In this document: positions 31,982-44,443 of the stretch, one piece after another | Position numbering within the stretch: the first letter of the stretch is position 1 | Layout of the letters: the number at the start of each line of letters is the position of its first letter | DNA from: Liriodendron chinense | Taxonomy: Eukaryota; Streptophyta; Magnoliopsida; Magnoliales; Magnoliaceae | DNA: 64,000 nucleotides | Reading direction: 5' to 3' | NCBI GenBank assembly: GCA_003013855.2 | Contig: ML058493.1 | Coordinates: forward strand, 2,232,001 to 2,296,000 | The notes under the pieces: model-generated | Databases searched by the model: none | The model's input: the letters and a program-made list of their open reading frames with translations, nothing else | What the model was told of the DNA's origin: nothing | Translations under genes and position numbers: made by a program

Positions 31982-34772
31982 TGGCGCTTCCGAGCTCCAA
32001 GCAGGCGGATAACATCAGAGTGTCTTGCTTCGCCGTCGCAGGGGCCCTGGCGAACGGTCACCGGTACGCGCTGGCTCCGGTGGTCTTATGTTCTATATAC
32101 CGAGCGTTCGGTTACGTCATCAGCAACAAGGAGCGCGCTGCTTATGGGATGAACTCCGCCTACTGCGGATGGCACTTTTTCTCTGGTTGGCTTGGGGTAT
32201 ACTTCCCTTGGGTCTATGGTGTAAGGCGCGGAGATTACATCAGAGAGGGGACGCTTCCGCTACACTTTTTCCAGAAGAAGAGGATGATCAGCCATAATTT
32301 AAACACTATCGAGGATAGGATCGCGGGGCTCGATGACGTATACTTCTATCACTTCTCTGGTACCCTTAGCGAAGAGCAGGTCCTGTGCACGGATGACGAC
32401 AATATCAATTATTACGAGCGTTCCTTCCTGATCGCGATTCGTCCTTCGTCACTGCCGCTCCGCGAAGGGCTGGAGTTCTGGAGGGAGCCTTATTATCCAA
32501 ATCATTTTGCCCGCCAATTCGGGTATGATCAGGGAGTGCCAGCGACCCTAGAACCAGTGACGCGCGAGCAGCGGGCGTACGGTGTTGGGCCTATTCACTA
32601 AAAATGGATGTGGCGGCAACTTCTGCTGACCGGAACCGGCTGTTCTTTCGTGATCCCGGGGACGCAGTGTTTTGCCGGGGCCACCTTTGGGTGGATGAGG
32701 TGGTGGGCCCACCAATACGCGCTGGTGCGGAATAAAATGCTCGTTACCGAGCCCGTCTTCGTCACGCCCCCCGTTGTTACGCCTACTCCTGCCAACGGGC
32801 TCGGCTATGTATCGGAGAATCTTCATCAACCTGCAGTGCCAGGCACGGAGAGATTGCAAACCTCCTTGAACGTGGTGATCGATCACGAAAAGCCGGAGCA
32901 CACCCTGGAAGGCTGGATCGCCTATGGGGAGAGGAATGTGACAGTGATGGGGCCAGAGTTCTCGTCTCTCGGCCCTATCGATGAGTTGCCTGCCAGGGGC
33001 GATGCTTTGAGAGGGGGAGATGACGGTGATGATGGTGATGATGGTGGTGAAGGCGACGATGATGATGATGACATGGCTGAGGCAGGGGCTGAGGAAGATG
33101 ACGCTGCCGCGAAGGCGATGGTGGTGATAGGGACGGCGATGATGCCATAGGCAGAGCTGGCGGAGGTGAAGATGATGCGGGAGGTAGCGGAGGCGGAGGC
33201 TCTGATGGTGATGATGGTGATAATAATGGTGATGACGGTGGTGATGGTGGTGGTGAGGGTGATGAGGGCGTATGGGTCGATAGCGCCGGCCCTCGGGTGA
33301 AGACTGCTCCTCGTCTTCCCGTCGTTTGCGGCGGCAAGAAAATAAAGGATTTGTGGAAACTGCGTAGGGCCGAGCGCCTGCGGGAGCAGCTTTCGAAGGA
33401 GGCTGGCGATACTCCGGTCGTTAACACGGGAGAAGCCAGGGAAGAGGGCGAGCTAAGCTCTCAATCCAACCTGAGCGAAGGCTGCCCTATCCGGGGGAGC
33501 AATGAGAATAAGCCCATTTATGATAGGCCTGTCCCTGAAGATGACGTGGGGGCAATCTTCATGGATTTGGAAGATGAGGCACCTGCCGAGTCCGTCCTTC
33601 CCCCCAATCCTTCCGTGGCGGATGCTGAAGCTCAAAGCGGGGCGCTGGAAGTGATCGTCGCCGTTGTGGAAGGGGTAGCGGTTCCTACTATTGAGTTGAG
33701 CGCGCTCGATCCTGTTGTGGGGGCTCCTCCTTCTGTTGAACTGTTGTTAACTGAATCTGCTATTGGAGTTCCGCCCGTCGCCACGTTGTTGCTAGTCGAG
33801 CTTGCCACCGCAGTTCCTCTTGTTGCTGGGCCAGCGCCTGATGCCGACATTCCCGAGGTCGTGGTGATATCCTCCCCGGATTTGCCTGAGCCATTGACTG
33901 AGGGGACGACGGCGCCGGCCCCAGCGTCACCTGTGCCTACCACTTCATCCGGCGTCGTTGCCGTTGGCATTCTGATGTTGCTGGTATGTCATTTGCTTTT
34001 ACTGTCTTGACTGCTTCCTTTCTGACGATGATTTTTTTTGTACTAACGCTTTTCACTTTCTGTGTCAGTAGCTGCTCCTGCTAATGCCTCAGCGCCTGTG
34101 GCATTGCCGGAGTCATTCGTCTCATCCCTTTGGGGTCTGTCGAGGATCAAGTCAAACCTTCTCAAGGGTCTTCTGTCTGACATCGCCGACTCTTTAAGAC
34201 GTGAGGAGGAATGGCCTATCTTAGACGAGGCGTTGCAGGCACTAGGGCTTAACGTTGCCTGGCTTGGGATTGACTTGTCCTCCGTAATCGGTCAAGTGAC
34301 TCTGTTCAAGGAACGAGTGGCCTGAGAACGCGAGGCGAAAAGCCTCCAAGTTGACCCTTCTACTGAGGAAAAGCGCGGTCACTTGCGGTCCCTTCTCCCG
34401 AAACTGGAGTTACACGAGGCTGGGGTGGTCGCGGTGAAGAAGGACTGGCAGATTGTTGACGATGGGTGTCAAGAGGCTACCGCTCGTTTGGTAGAGATAG
34501 ACAATGAGGTGGCTCGACTGCAAGCCGAACGCTCGATCGTCCACCTTAAACTATCCAAGCTCAGCGGTCAGAGGACTCGTTTGCAATCTTCCCTTGACCA
34601 GCAGGAGGCAGAGCGCGACGTCGTGAAAGCCCAAGTTGCGGAGTTGGAGCAGTCTCTCAGGAACATTCCTGACCCTTCTCTGGTTCTAGCCGAGGCCGAG
34701 GCGACACGGAAGGCGGTCGAGGAGTCTGCAGCAAATTTGTTAGACCAATGTTTGAAAACTTTAAACAATTGA
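31982..34772 (+). pseudogene. PMD gene of element A, right part with coiled-coil tail
   Basis: Immediately after the TTGCG duplication the PMD resumes (VALPSSKQADNIRVSC, YALAPVVLCSIYRAFGYV) and runs to a TAA at 32599. The same frame goes on to 33150 through a Gly/Asp-rich GAT/GGT repeat. It shifts to 33297-34010 (KKIKDLWKLRRAERLREQL, then a Pro/Val-rich region). An intron-like gap with donor GTATGT (33984) and acceptor TGTGTCAG (34068) follows. The last part has PESFVSSLWGLSRIKSNLL, a TGA at 34323 and a long coiled coil (34383-34772) ending in a stop. Several lesions make it a pseudogene. Together with 20196-21656 it forms one plus-strand gene converging on integrase. Confidence 0.7.
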
Positions 34773-35208
34773 GCTGTAGTGACTTCCATTTGTACTTAAT
34801 ACTAATTTTTAGAACACGTTGTAATCAAATATTGTGTCAATATGTACACTATTCTGATTTTAGGTTCATGTTACGCTACTAAGTTACTTGTAATTTTAAG
34901 CTTTAAATGCGAATTGACTGAGTCATCTGGGAAGAGCGTCCCCCTGTTAGGACCCAAACCTGTGCTTGTACGAACAGGGATGTTATCGAGCCTCTACTAA
35001 GGGCTTACCCCCTTTCTTAATGGCTTTGAAGAGTGGGATGTCATTCTTGACGTATTCTGAGCCTTGACGACTTCCTGATACCCGTGGAAGAAAAGGTAGG
35101 TAATTAGTATTTTGCTCCGAACCTCATGCGGTATCATTTCTCTTAGTATTTCCTATATTACATCGTCCCTCTAATGGGGCGTTTACAAAATATGATGATA
35201 GACTTCCA
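34773..35208. other. Convergent intergenic gap in element A
   Basis: The plus-strand gene and the minus-strand integrase both end here. It is AT-rich without ORFs, and may hold the polyadenylation signals of the plus-strand gene (AATAAT/AATCAAA-like words near 34800-34830). Confidence 0.45.
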
Positions 35209-36520
35209 TCAAGTATAATATCTTTTCAAGAACCGACCATTCACCAGCGTACTGACGCCCTGTCCTTTGCAGTCTATTACCCGATAGGCTCCATTAGAGT
35301 ACACCTCATCGATAATGCACACTGGATCCCATTTTGGATCGAATTTACTTTTTGGGCCTTGCACCAATGCCGGACGTTTCATCATTAGCACCAGGTCGCC
35401 TCTCTTAAATGACCTCCCCCGGACTCGTTTATCGTACGAAGCTGAGATTTGTTTTTGATACATTTCAAGCCTTTGTTGAGCGGCGAGCCTCTTTTCATCC
35501 AGGTTGTCAAGCTCGACCATTCTGATTTTATCACTGTATTCGGTTGTCAAGGAGTGTCGGAGCGAAACCCGTAGTGACTCCACCTGTATTTTCATCGGGA
35601 TCACGGCTTCCGTGCAGTACACCAATGAGTAGGGTGTGGCTCGGGTGGCTGTGCGGTACATGGTCCTGTATGCCCATAGTGCTTCGGGTAATCGTCTGTC
35701 CCAGTCCTTCTTATTTTCTGCCACCGTCTTCTTCAGGATTTTTACGATAGTCTTGTTGAACGCTTCGGCTAACCCGTTCGCGGGAGGAGTAGTAGGGTGA
35801 CGAATAGCAATGCTTGATCTTGAATTTCGCGCATAGCTTATCGATAGTGACATTTTTTAAGGGTGTCCCGTTGTCGGTGGTGATTCTTTCGGGGATACCG
35901 TGCCGGTATAATATGGAATGACGGATGAAGCTTTCGACGTGTCTGGCTTTCACGTTTCTTAAGGCAACGGCTTCTGCCCATTTAGAGAAATAATCGGTCG
36001 CAGCAAGGATGTACTGGTGCCCCTAAGAGGATGGCGGGTTGATCGGCCCTATCACGTCCATGCCCCAGGCGGCGAAAGGCCAAGATATCATCGATTGATG
36101 TAACTCTTCTGGTGGTGAGTGTATTATATCTGCATGTATCTGGCATTGATGACACTTCCTGACGTAGTCTATTGCGTCTTTCATCATTGTGGGCCAATAG
36201 TACCCCATATATCGGACACGGTGATGCAAGTTCCTACCCCCTTGGTGAGCATCGCACTCCCCTCCGTGAGCTTCTTTTAGCGTGGCGTATGCCTCATCCT
36301 GATCCAGGCAGCGTAGCAGCACTCCCTCATACGAGCGCTTGTAAAGGGTGTTACTCTGCATTATAAATGAACCGGCGCGCCTCTTGACCTGAGTACGCAT
36401 CTTGGGTTCTTCCGGTAAAAATTCGTATTTCAAGTAGTCGACGAATGGTCTCTTCCAGTCGTTTTCTTCTGTGATTTCGAAGCAACAGATGGGATTCACG
36501 CTCGATTCGTCGCTATGCAA
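35209..36520 (-). pseudogene. Element A integrase
   Basis: The zinc-binding N-terminus has CDAHQGGRNLHHRVRYMGYY and CHQCQIHADIIH. The catalytic core starts with AAWGMDVIGPINPP, but a TAG follows directly (36021). ERITTDNGTPL supplies the second Asp. A frameshift near 35790-35850 precedes ANGLAEAFNKT with the Glu. The C-terminal domain has DKRVRGRSFKRGDLVLM and ends GRFLKRYYT. At least one nonsense codon and two frame changes inactivate it. It is the last domain of pol in this element, without a fused chromodomain, as in other Tat elements. Confidence 0.82.
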
Positions 36521-36559
36521 TAGGGTAGTTGGTAAGATCCTTCTTTCTTCGATCGTTAC

Positions 36560-37456
36560 TTAAAGTGGGCTACCTCCGGGATTAGCCAGGGCAGCGGCCA
36601 GGCTGGCCAACTTGTCGGCCTGTATGTTCTCTTGCCTTGGTATATGTGAAATGCTGCCATTACGAAACTGGTCGAATAACGATTGCGCTTGGCGGCAGAA
36701 GGGTGACAACTCGGGCTTGCGAACCTCATATTTCATCGTTAGCTGTCCGATGACTAGCCTGGAGTCGTCGTAGATCTGTATTGCCTTGATACGCATCTTG
36801 AGGGCGAGCTGTAGTCCGATAATAAGGGCTTGGTATTCTGCTTCGTTGTTGGTACAGGTTGGTACGATCGCAAACGAATAGGGCAGCAGATCTCCCTGCG
36901 GGCTAATAAATATAACTCCTGCTCTTGCCCCCGTGGGCCTAGAGGCTCCGTCGAAGTACATTTGCCAGGGTCGCGGTTCTTCGATCATCATAACCTGGTC
37001 GTCTGGGAGATCGCATTCCATTTCTTCATTGCTTGGAACGGGGTGCGCAGTGAGGAAATCCACAATCGCTTGTCCTTTAATGGCTCGGGCCGGGACGTAA
37101 GTGATATCGAATTTCGAAAGGAGAAGGGCCCATTTTACTAAGCGCCCGGACAACATGGGTCGATTCATAAGAAATTTGATCGGATCAGCCTTGGATATCA
37201 ACGTTATCTGATGTGAGAGGCAGTAATGCCTAAGTTTCTTCACGGCGAAGATGAGGGCCAGACATATCTTCTCGATCACTGAGTAGTTAAACTCGGCTCC
37301 TACCAATGTGCGACTTAAATAATACAGTGCGTTCTCCTTGCCTTCTTCGTTCTTCTGTGCCAGGAGCGCCCCTAGCGAGTTATCACCCACTGCAATGTAC
37401 AGAATCAGCGGTTTACCCCTGATTGGGGCAGCAAGGACTGGCGAATTCCCGAGCAT
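36560..37456 (-). pseudogene. Element A tandem RNase H domains
   Basis: 298 open codons hold two RNase H domains. The first, Gypsy-type, has LILYIAVGDNSLGALLAQ, ALYYLSRTLVGAEFNYS and FVEKICLAL-like residues, with some catalytic acidic positions changed. The second, archaeal-type, has WQMYFDGASRPTGARAG, NNEAEYQALIIGLQLAL, DDSRLVIGQ and ENIQADKLASLAA, i.e. the D-E-D-D set. Two RNase H domains are diagnostic of the Tat lineage as I know it. The frame is cut from integrase by a TAA at 36560 and from RT by a frameshift near 37460. Confidence 0.85.
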
Positions 37457-37461
37457 TTCTT

Positions 37462-38610
37462 TTAGTGAATCAAAGGCTTTCTGACAGGCAGCGTCCCATT
37501 CGAGCTTGACATTCTTCTTGTTGAGTTGGGAGAACGGCTGACAACGCCAGCTAGGTTTGAGATGAATCTCCTCAGGTATGCTACGCGGCCCTGGAAGCTT
37601 TTCAGGTGCTTCAAGTTCTTTGGAGGCGGCATTTCTATGATGGCCTTAATTTTTGCGGGATCGATTTCTATGCCCCTGTGTCTAACCACGAAACCCAAGA
37701 ATTTACCGGATGCAACTCCGAACGCGCATTTTAGCGGATTCATGCAGAGACTCTTCTTACGCAATCGTTGGAACACTTACCTTAAGTGCTCCCTGTGCTG
37801 CTCGTGATCGGTCGACCTGACGACTAAATCATCTACATAGCATTCAACATGCTTATGCATCATGTCCTAGAATATGACGTGCATCGCGCGCTGGTAGGTT
37901 GCCCCTGCATTCTTTAATTCGAAGGGCATTACGCGGTAGCAGTAGATGCCGAGAGTTGTGCGAAAAGCCGTGGCTTCTTCATCTTCTGGTGCCATGCGAA
38001 TTTGATTGTATCCCGAATATCCGTCCATGAAAGACATCACTGCATACCCCGTCGTGCTGTCAATCAACATCTCAGGAATCGGGAGGGAAAAATCGTCCTT
38101 AGGGCAGGCTTCATTTAGGTTTCGAAAATCAACACATATTCGGATTTGCCCGCTCTTCTTCTTGACTGGCACGATGTTTGAGATCCAGCGGGGGTACTTC
38201 ACCTCTCGAACGAACCCGGCCTGAATTAGTCTCTTGACCTCTTCCTCAATCTTTGGTATAATTTTCGAATGAAACCGTCGTTGCGGTTGTTTCACCGGCT
38301 TCTTTTACTTCATGATACTCAGTTTGTGCATGGCGATCGTCGGGCTGAGCCCGGGCATTTCTGAATACGTCCAAGCAAAGATATCTTTATTTTCCCTTAA
38401 CAGTTGCAGGTATCTCTCCTTCTCTCCTTCTGGGACGTTTCTGCTCAAGTATGTATTCCTGGGCTCTTCGGGGGTGCCCAGGTTTATCTCCTCGAGTTTG
38501 TCGATTGTTGGCTGTCCACCATCTTCTAGCTGCACAGGTGCGATACTTGGCTGGACCACATCGCTAGGCTCCTGCGACTGGGTTTCTTCTGCCGGGCCAA
38601 TGGTTACCAT
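37462..38610 (-). pseudogene. Element A reverse transcriptase
   Basis: Segments in one frame: a pre-RT linker (FAWTYSEMPGLSP), a TAA at about 38302, then RT fingers and palm (WISNIVPVKKKSG, IRICVDFRNLNEACPKDDF, SFMDGYSGYNQIRM, PFELKNAGATYQRAM). A TAG follows at 37867, then the catalytic CYVDDLVVRS, a TAA at 37777, and thumb/connection (CAFGVASGKFLGFVVRHRG). A frameshift ends the frame near 37465. The YVDD box is intact, but three nonsense codons lie inside or next to the enzyme. Confidence 0.85.
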
Positions 38611-38718
38611 GTTTACACTTTCCCTAGCTCCTAGGCCCTCTCCATTTCGGTAGACTCGCTTATGTTCTTCAAATGGGGCCAGTAACCTCTTTCATGTGTC
38701 TATACTTTGGTCGAGGAA

Positions 38719-41700
38719 TCACATATTCTTCATGATCTTTCGGTTGGCTCTGCTATATCTCTTCTCTTCTATTGGTCGAGGCTGGGCGAGCCCCCTTCCT
38801 TCCCCTCTTTCTTCAAATGGTGCTGGCCGGCTTGGCCCTGAGTGAAACTTAATGTCTTTCTGGGTGACGTCTCTTGACGGCACGATGAACTGGCTTGGAG
38901 CTTTTGGAAAGGGTTTGGTTCTTCCTATCTTGGGTACCAATACGTTGAAGCTGGACTTGAGCACGCTCATGTCTTGATCTAAGATCAATTTTAACACAGA
39001 CTGCCCTGGCTGACGTAAATGTTGCGGTATCACATAAAACTTCTTCGTGGTTGGCCGAGAGTGACTTTCCAGCTGATGTCGGGATCTCCCCTAGGGTGGC
39101 GGTTTGAGGCTCGCTTCCCCGTGCGAACTTCTCTGTTTGCGTTTTTTGCCGTCTGCCCCTTCTCTGATACCTCGATCCTTTCGCTGGTTTCACTGCCGTC
39201 GGCTGAGCTGTAGTATTTTGCGTCGGCTAAAAATGACTCGGCTATCGTGTATGGCTTTGGATCCGCCGTTACCTTGTATTGGACTCCGTCTCTGTTGTAT
39301 TTAAAACACTGGTGATATGTCGAGGGGATTATACGATTTTGGTGGAGCCAAGGCCTTCCTAAAAGGAGGTTGTATGTTATCACTGCATTGATCACCTGGC
39401 ATGTCACTTTCGTGGTCAGTCCTTCGATCTCTAACATTACCGTAATTGATCCGAGCGTACGCTGACTGTCTTGATTAAAACCTTGAATCATCATAAAACT
39501 CGTGCGTAACGCCGATTGCATGTAACCTAGCGTCTGCAATGTCCTCAAGGGCATGATATTTACAGCCGACCCGTCGTCCAGTATACATCTCTTGATCTCG
39601 ATGTCCTTGATTATTCCTGTGACCATTAGCGGACGGTTGTGGTCTGTTGATTCTATCGTGCGGTCTTCTTCTGAGAACGTGATGGTCGAAGGGTGATTGA
39701 CAGGCATAACTTGCGACATTGGCATATACCCCTCCCAAAATTTATCTGAATTTTTCATTTCTTCTTCTATATCTATTATCGTGACCTCCCTGACTTCATT
39801 GTCAAGCAAGGCATTGATTAACATTTCCCTGTATACTTTTGAGAGGCATAGGGCATTGTATATGCTCAGGCGGGCGGGAACCTTTCGTGGGTGTGACACG
39901 ATGTCGTATGCCACTGGCCTAGGGTTTGGTTGACTGGTCATAGCTTCGACGACTTTTTCCTTCGACTTTTGCATGCGAGGTCTTTCCTGCGATCTGTCAG
40001 GGGAACCGTCTTCTGGTATCGAGTCGTCTGGTCTGGGGAGAGTACGGTCAAGCATTTGCTTTCCTGACCGTAGGATGACTGCGTCAACTTCCCTCTCCAC
40101 TACTTGCGGCGTTTCTTCGGGTGATGCTTGTTCGGCGAACGACACCATTCCGCGGGCCATGCTCGTCATGAGTTGCCCTTGCCCCTGTGACTTCGCTTCT
40201 CTGTTCTTCTTTCGCTTCACGAGTCTTTGTCTGTTCTCAAGTCTTTTCTTGCTACTGACTGGGGTCCATGGTTCCTTTGGCTTAGGGAGCAGGGTTGATC
40301 GGCCGGTTCCACCTTCTATAGGGACTGTTGAAATTGCCCCGACTGCCTCCTTCACTGTCTCAAGTACCTTCATGCTGATGACCCCCTGATTGATCAATCG
40401 CTGTATTCTTCCTTTTAAGGAAAAGCAATCTTCCGTCTGATGGCTGATGCACCGGTGATATTTGCAGTATTTAGGGTCGTTCCTTCGTCCAACCTCGTGG
40501 GGACGAATTGGCTCTGGTAGGCATATCAAGCCCTCTTCGATTAACTGTTCCATGATCGGAACTAAATCGGCCATGTCGAATGTGTATGGGCCGTTCGCCT
40601 TTTCTCTTTCGGCTATAGATACACGTTTGGGTACATAGGGCCTTTTGCCTTTATCTGGTACCTCTGTCGTCTTCACCTCTGTCCCATGACTCGTAGCAGG
40701 GCATTTTCGGTCTTTCGGGTCCCTGCTCCTGTCGACCTGGTGGGTCTCCACCACTCTTCCTATCTCTCTCTTCTGTCTCTCTGGCCTGAAGCTTACTCGA
40801 GATGCTGCTTCCTCTACCAAGTGTGCTTTGGTTGCTAATTCGCGAAAGGAGTTGAAGGTGTTGCCTGACAGGCCATACGAGATCATCGGGTCTAGGGCTC
40901 TTAGACACATCTTCATCTGCTCGCCCTCACTGGGTAATTCTCGGCATTGAGCCGCTGTGGTTCCCCATCGGTAGATGAACTTCTCAACTGGCTCACCATT
41001 TCTCTGTCTGACCATTGCAAGGTCCGTTAACGAGATCTCTCTCTGTTGCGAAGAATTTTGAGATGAAGGCATCTTGCATCTGCTCCCATGTTCTCACAGA
41101 GCCGGCTGGTAGTGCCATGTACCATTGGAAAGCTTTCCCTGTTAGGGTAGATCCAAATAGCCGCATGCAGTATTGCGGGACTGCAGACCAGTTTCCCAAT
41201 GTAGTCAGGAAGTGGGTGATGTGCTCCTCTGGCGACCCTCTGCCGTCGAACTTTCCGAAGTTCGGGCATCTAAAGTTGGCCGGAAATGGTACCTCCTCTA
41301 CTTCTGGTGGGTATGGGACCCGATATTTGTAGCTACCTTTCCTCTCTTTCTCCTTTTCCTATTGCATCATATGGGCTATTGTTTGGGACAGCTCTTCTAG
41401 TGATACGTGAGATGTGGAGAGCGGTGCGCATCCTACTGGTATGACTCTAGGTTGGATGGGCGGCTCCGGCTCAACCGGACCTTCCGCTGCACCTTGAGAT
41501 TCCTCCGCCGACTGACGGGTGGGTGGTGCGGCACTTCTGGCAGGCATTTTGTGCTATCAGAGTGGTCAAGGCCTCCTGGATGGCCTTCATTCGCTCATTT
41601 GTCTCACGATTAGCCTCCACCAACCTGTCGATCTGATCTTGTAACGGAGGTAATTCTTCCGTCTCATACGGTTCTTCCTCTGCCTCTACGGCCACCTGCA

Positions 41701-41924
41701 CCATCACTACGTATGCCAACTGGATTTTTTGGGCCTGTCCTTGTCTTGGTATGAGGATCGTCGTGGACTTGGGCTTTTCATTTACGAGCCCGGTGGTTCT
41801 TTGTGGGGTACGAGAGGTTTTAGGCAACGGCGGGAACTGCTCAATTGTTATTGCGGGCATTGCGGGCTCTGCCAGCGCAACCCTCCTACCTGTAGGGGTC
41901 TTCTACCCCCGTTTTGGCTGCCAT
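38719..41924 (-). pseudogene. Element A Gag and protease
   Basis: A probable start (ATGGCAGCC) lies at 41924. The N-terminal part is split by stops and frameshifts (frames 41471-41860 and 41027-41269). The gag core has LTGKAFQWYMALPAGSV and WEQMQDAFISKFFATER. The 680-codon frame 39030-41072 carries the rest of Gag, a knuckle-like CKYHRCISHQTEDC near 40430, and the protease box ILDDGSAVNIMPLRTL near 39560, followed by LLLGRPWLHQNRIIPS. Downstream to 38719 the linker IPQHLRQPGQSVLKL lies in another frame. The DDGS form replaces the common DTG/DSG; similar variants occur in Tat elements. Confidence 0.82.
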
Positions 41925-42498
41925 TGTCTCTTGTTTGCAGGGCGAGGTCTTGTGACATCCACCTTCTTATATGCTGCTAAACTGGCTGCTTTCTTCTGCT
42001 CTTTCTTTTGTCGGCGTGTTTCGACCAACTGTCATCCTGAATTAGAGGCAGTTGTCGTGGTCGGGATGAAGCGAGGGAAGCTGAAGCCTCCGGTGGCAAG
42101 GAAAGTGCACAAACTGTTTATTGAGCACGCCATTTCTCTTGTCTGTCCTAGTACCTTGCTAATTCTGTAGTGTCATAAAAATCGTCAGAACAGTTCACAA
42201 GTGCGGTTGGGAGTATTGAGCCCATCGATCGCAGTGCATAAACCGACAAAAATATGCAAGACGGAGACAAATACGTGTAGTTGTGAAAATTTGTGGGTTC
42301 GAAAACCTTTTTAAATATCTATTGCCTTAGAGATGAAGGGAAGAACGTTCCCGTTAAGAGTCGCCAGTTTGACGCCCGAGGGGCGCCGAAACATTACGCC
42401 TCGCGGTAACTTTCTTATGCGTAGATTCATGTTTGCAGGTAATTGATCTTAGAGTGTTTCTATGCTTAGACATAACCAGGGGTTCTGGGTTCGAGACT
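41925..42498. other. Element A 5' untranslated leader
   Basis: No coding is seen. At 42358-42370 the bases GAGTCGCCAGTTT repeat the primer-site edge found at 42508-42520, followed by GGGGCGCC-rich sequence. Confidence 0.5.
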
Positions 42499-42516
42499 TC
42501 CCCAGTGGAGTCGCCA
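42499..42516 (-). other. Element A primer binding site
   Basis: The minus strand reads TGGCGACTCCACTGGGGA three bases inside the 5' LTR. It resembles the tRNA primer site I associate with Tat/Ogre elements. Confidence 0.75.
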
Positions 42517-42519
42517 GTT

Positions 42520-44438
42520 TGTTGGGACTAGAAAATGAACACACGGGACATTTTCCTGAAATGTGGTGTTTAGTTGCTCTGGGGTTCTGAGTAATGAAAA
42601 CATTCATATACAATCACAAGCATTCACAAAGTACACAAAAGAAGAGATATCGCAAGGCGATTTATTCTAGAGATTCTGAGATCTTGTACATTCCAGGCCG
42701 TGGTCTGGCACGGGCCCTTAATTACATCGAATGATCGATGACCCTTGATTAGAAGGCAAAAGACTAGCCAGCAGGGACTATGGCCTTAGAGTTCATGGTC
42801 TTAGAGACCTATATTTTGTGTGGTCATAGAGACCTGTATTTGTATGGTCGCAGAGACCTGTATTTGTTGTGTTTCATACTGAACCACCTTTATATTAGTC
42901 GGATGTCTATGTCCCATATTTTAACAGGATACTCGGGTTGAAACTGTCAGGGTTTATTACTGAGATGGATGACTCTGGGCCCGCGCCTGTCAATGTAGGG
43001 ACAGGTGACCTCGGAAAGTCCATTCTACAGTTGTATGTACCTGCGCAGTCCAACCGGCGGATATTGTCTAGATGGGTAGGGCATCGACTGTTGTGTTGTG
43101 GCAGTTGAGTAACTGGTTTGTAGAGGATCGAAGTTCTTTGGTCATGGTTCATTGTGGTAATCAAGGCCCTGCTGGTCTAGCTTTTGGCACAAATCGGATC
43201 ATGCCTTTACAGTGAACGTAAATGTCAGCATATTTGCATGGCTCTGGATGTTGGCGACTCCTTTCCGGGAAGCTACTCCGTTCATCGCGTCGAACCGGGT
43301 TAAGCCTCGAAGATGCTCGACTCCGCTCATTTAGAGTTCTCGAAATGTTCGTTTGGCCATTCCATTGTGTCCGGAATGCTCGAAATACCCAAGACAGGCT
43401 CCGACGGACCTTGAAAATACTCAGAATTGAGCCTGGTGCACCTGCTGACGCGTTCTGCAATTTGCTGATTTACGGGTGCGTGAGGCTCCACGCACCTGTC
43501 AATTCAATGTCGATTTTTAAGACGAATTTAGGGGTGCGTTGATGTATATTCAGGATGCGTGGGTCCGTTTTTGCCAAATTTGATTCTTGCTGAATTTACA
43601 GACGCGTGGGGCTGAATCGACGGATGAGTGGGGTATTTTTAGATGCGTGAGGTCCCTTTTACAGATGCGTTATTAAGTACATGAAATTCAGACCTGTAAT
43701 AGCATCTGCGCCTGGAAATAGGATTCCGGTGAACGGAAAGGTGTTCCGGCGAGGATTCCGGCAGGGTTTTTTTTTTGGGTTTCCGACAGCGGCGGCTCTC
43801 TCTCTCCTTTTCTGTTCTTGTAAATGAGCGGGACGAGGGGTATTTATAGGTGAACTCGGCCAATAGGAAGCTGCCACGTATCACGCATCTGTCAAATGCC
43901 CGCAACGCACCTGTTTATTTGATTGCACGTGTCCGAAAATCATACGGGTGCGTGGGGTTTAATTGCCGGGTGCGTGAGGCACGCACCTATCAATTCAATG
44001 TCGTCTTCAAGACGAATTTAGGGGTGCGTTGATCAGTTTTCAAGGTGCGTTGAGTGCGTGGGCCTTCGCAAATGGCGGGCCAACGTGCAGTTTTTAAGGG
44101 TGCGTTGGATGCGTGGGGTGCTCGGATTTTAGGGTGCGTTGGACACGTAAATGTGGGCTCCACCGATTAGGTTTTGATTTTCGGAGGGTTTGTGGGGCCC
44201 GTTTCATTGCGCAATCACTTGCACTGTTCATCATAAATAGTGACGGAGTTGCGGGTCCATTTCCGGGCGGTTCCGAACATGGTGATCGGCGGGGCCCACT
44301 AGGGAATTTGGCTAAGTCTAGGGAAGTCGCGTACGCTTCCGTTTTGCATGCGCCGGATGGCGTTCTTCGCATGATTCCTTCAGAGTTATATGGTTATTTG
44401 ACTTATTTTAAGAATGTCCACTATTTGGGACCCCAACA
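42520..44438 (-). repeat. Element A 5' LTR
   Basis: 1919 bp, paired with 16228-18173. It carries the same GGTGCGTG...CACGCACC inverted units (about 43470-44120). Gag-pol transcription should start here on the minus strand. Confidence 0.93.
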
Positions 44439-44443
44439 TTCAT

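Larger units (their letters stand above)
16228..44438 (-). mobile_element. Element A: Tat-like Ty3/Gypsy LTR retrotransposon, host of a nested insertion
   Basis: Two LTRs of 1946 bp (16228-18173) and 1919 bp (42520-44438) begin TGTTGGGAC and end CCCCAACA. The element is flanked by perfect 5-bp target duplications, TTCAT at 16223-16227 and 44439-44443. Gag, protease, RT, RNase H, a second RNase H and integrase are read on the minus strand in that order, so 42520-44438 is the 5' LTR. The second RNase H and the primer site point to the Tat lineage. Removing nested element B leaves about 17.9 kb, which is large. A separate plus-strand coding region lies between integrase and the 3' LTR. Many stops and frameshifts make gag-pol non-functional. 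Confidence 0.93.

Noticed and set aside
32975..33427. 150-codon minus-strand Ser/Pro/His-rich frame
   Set aside because: It is the shadow of the GAT/GGT repeat in the plus-strand antisense gene.
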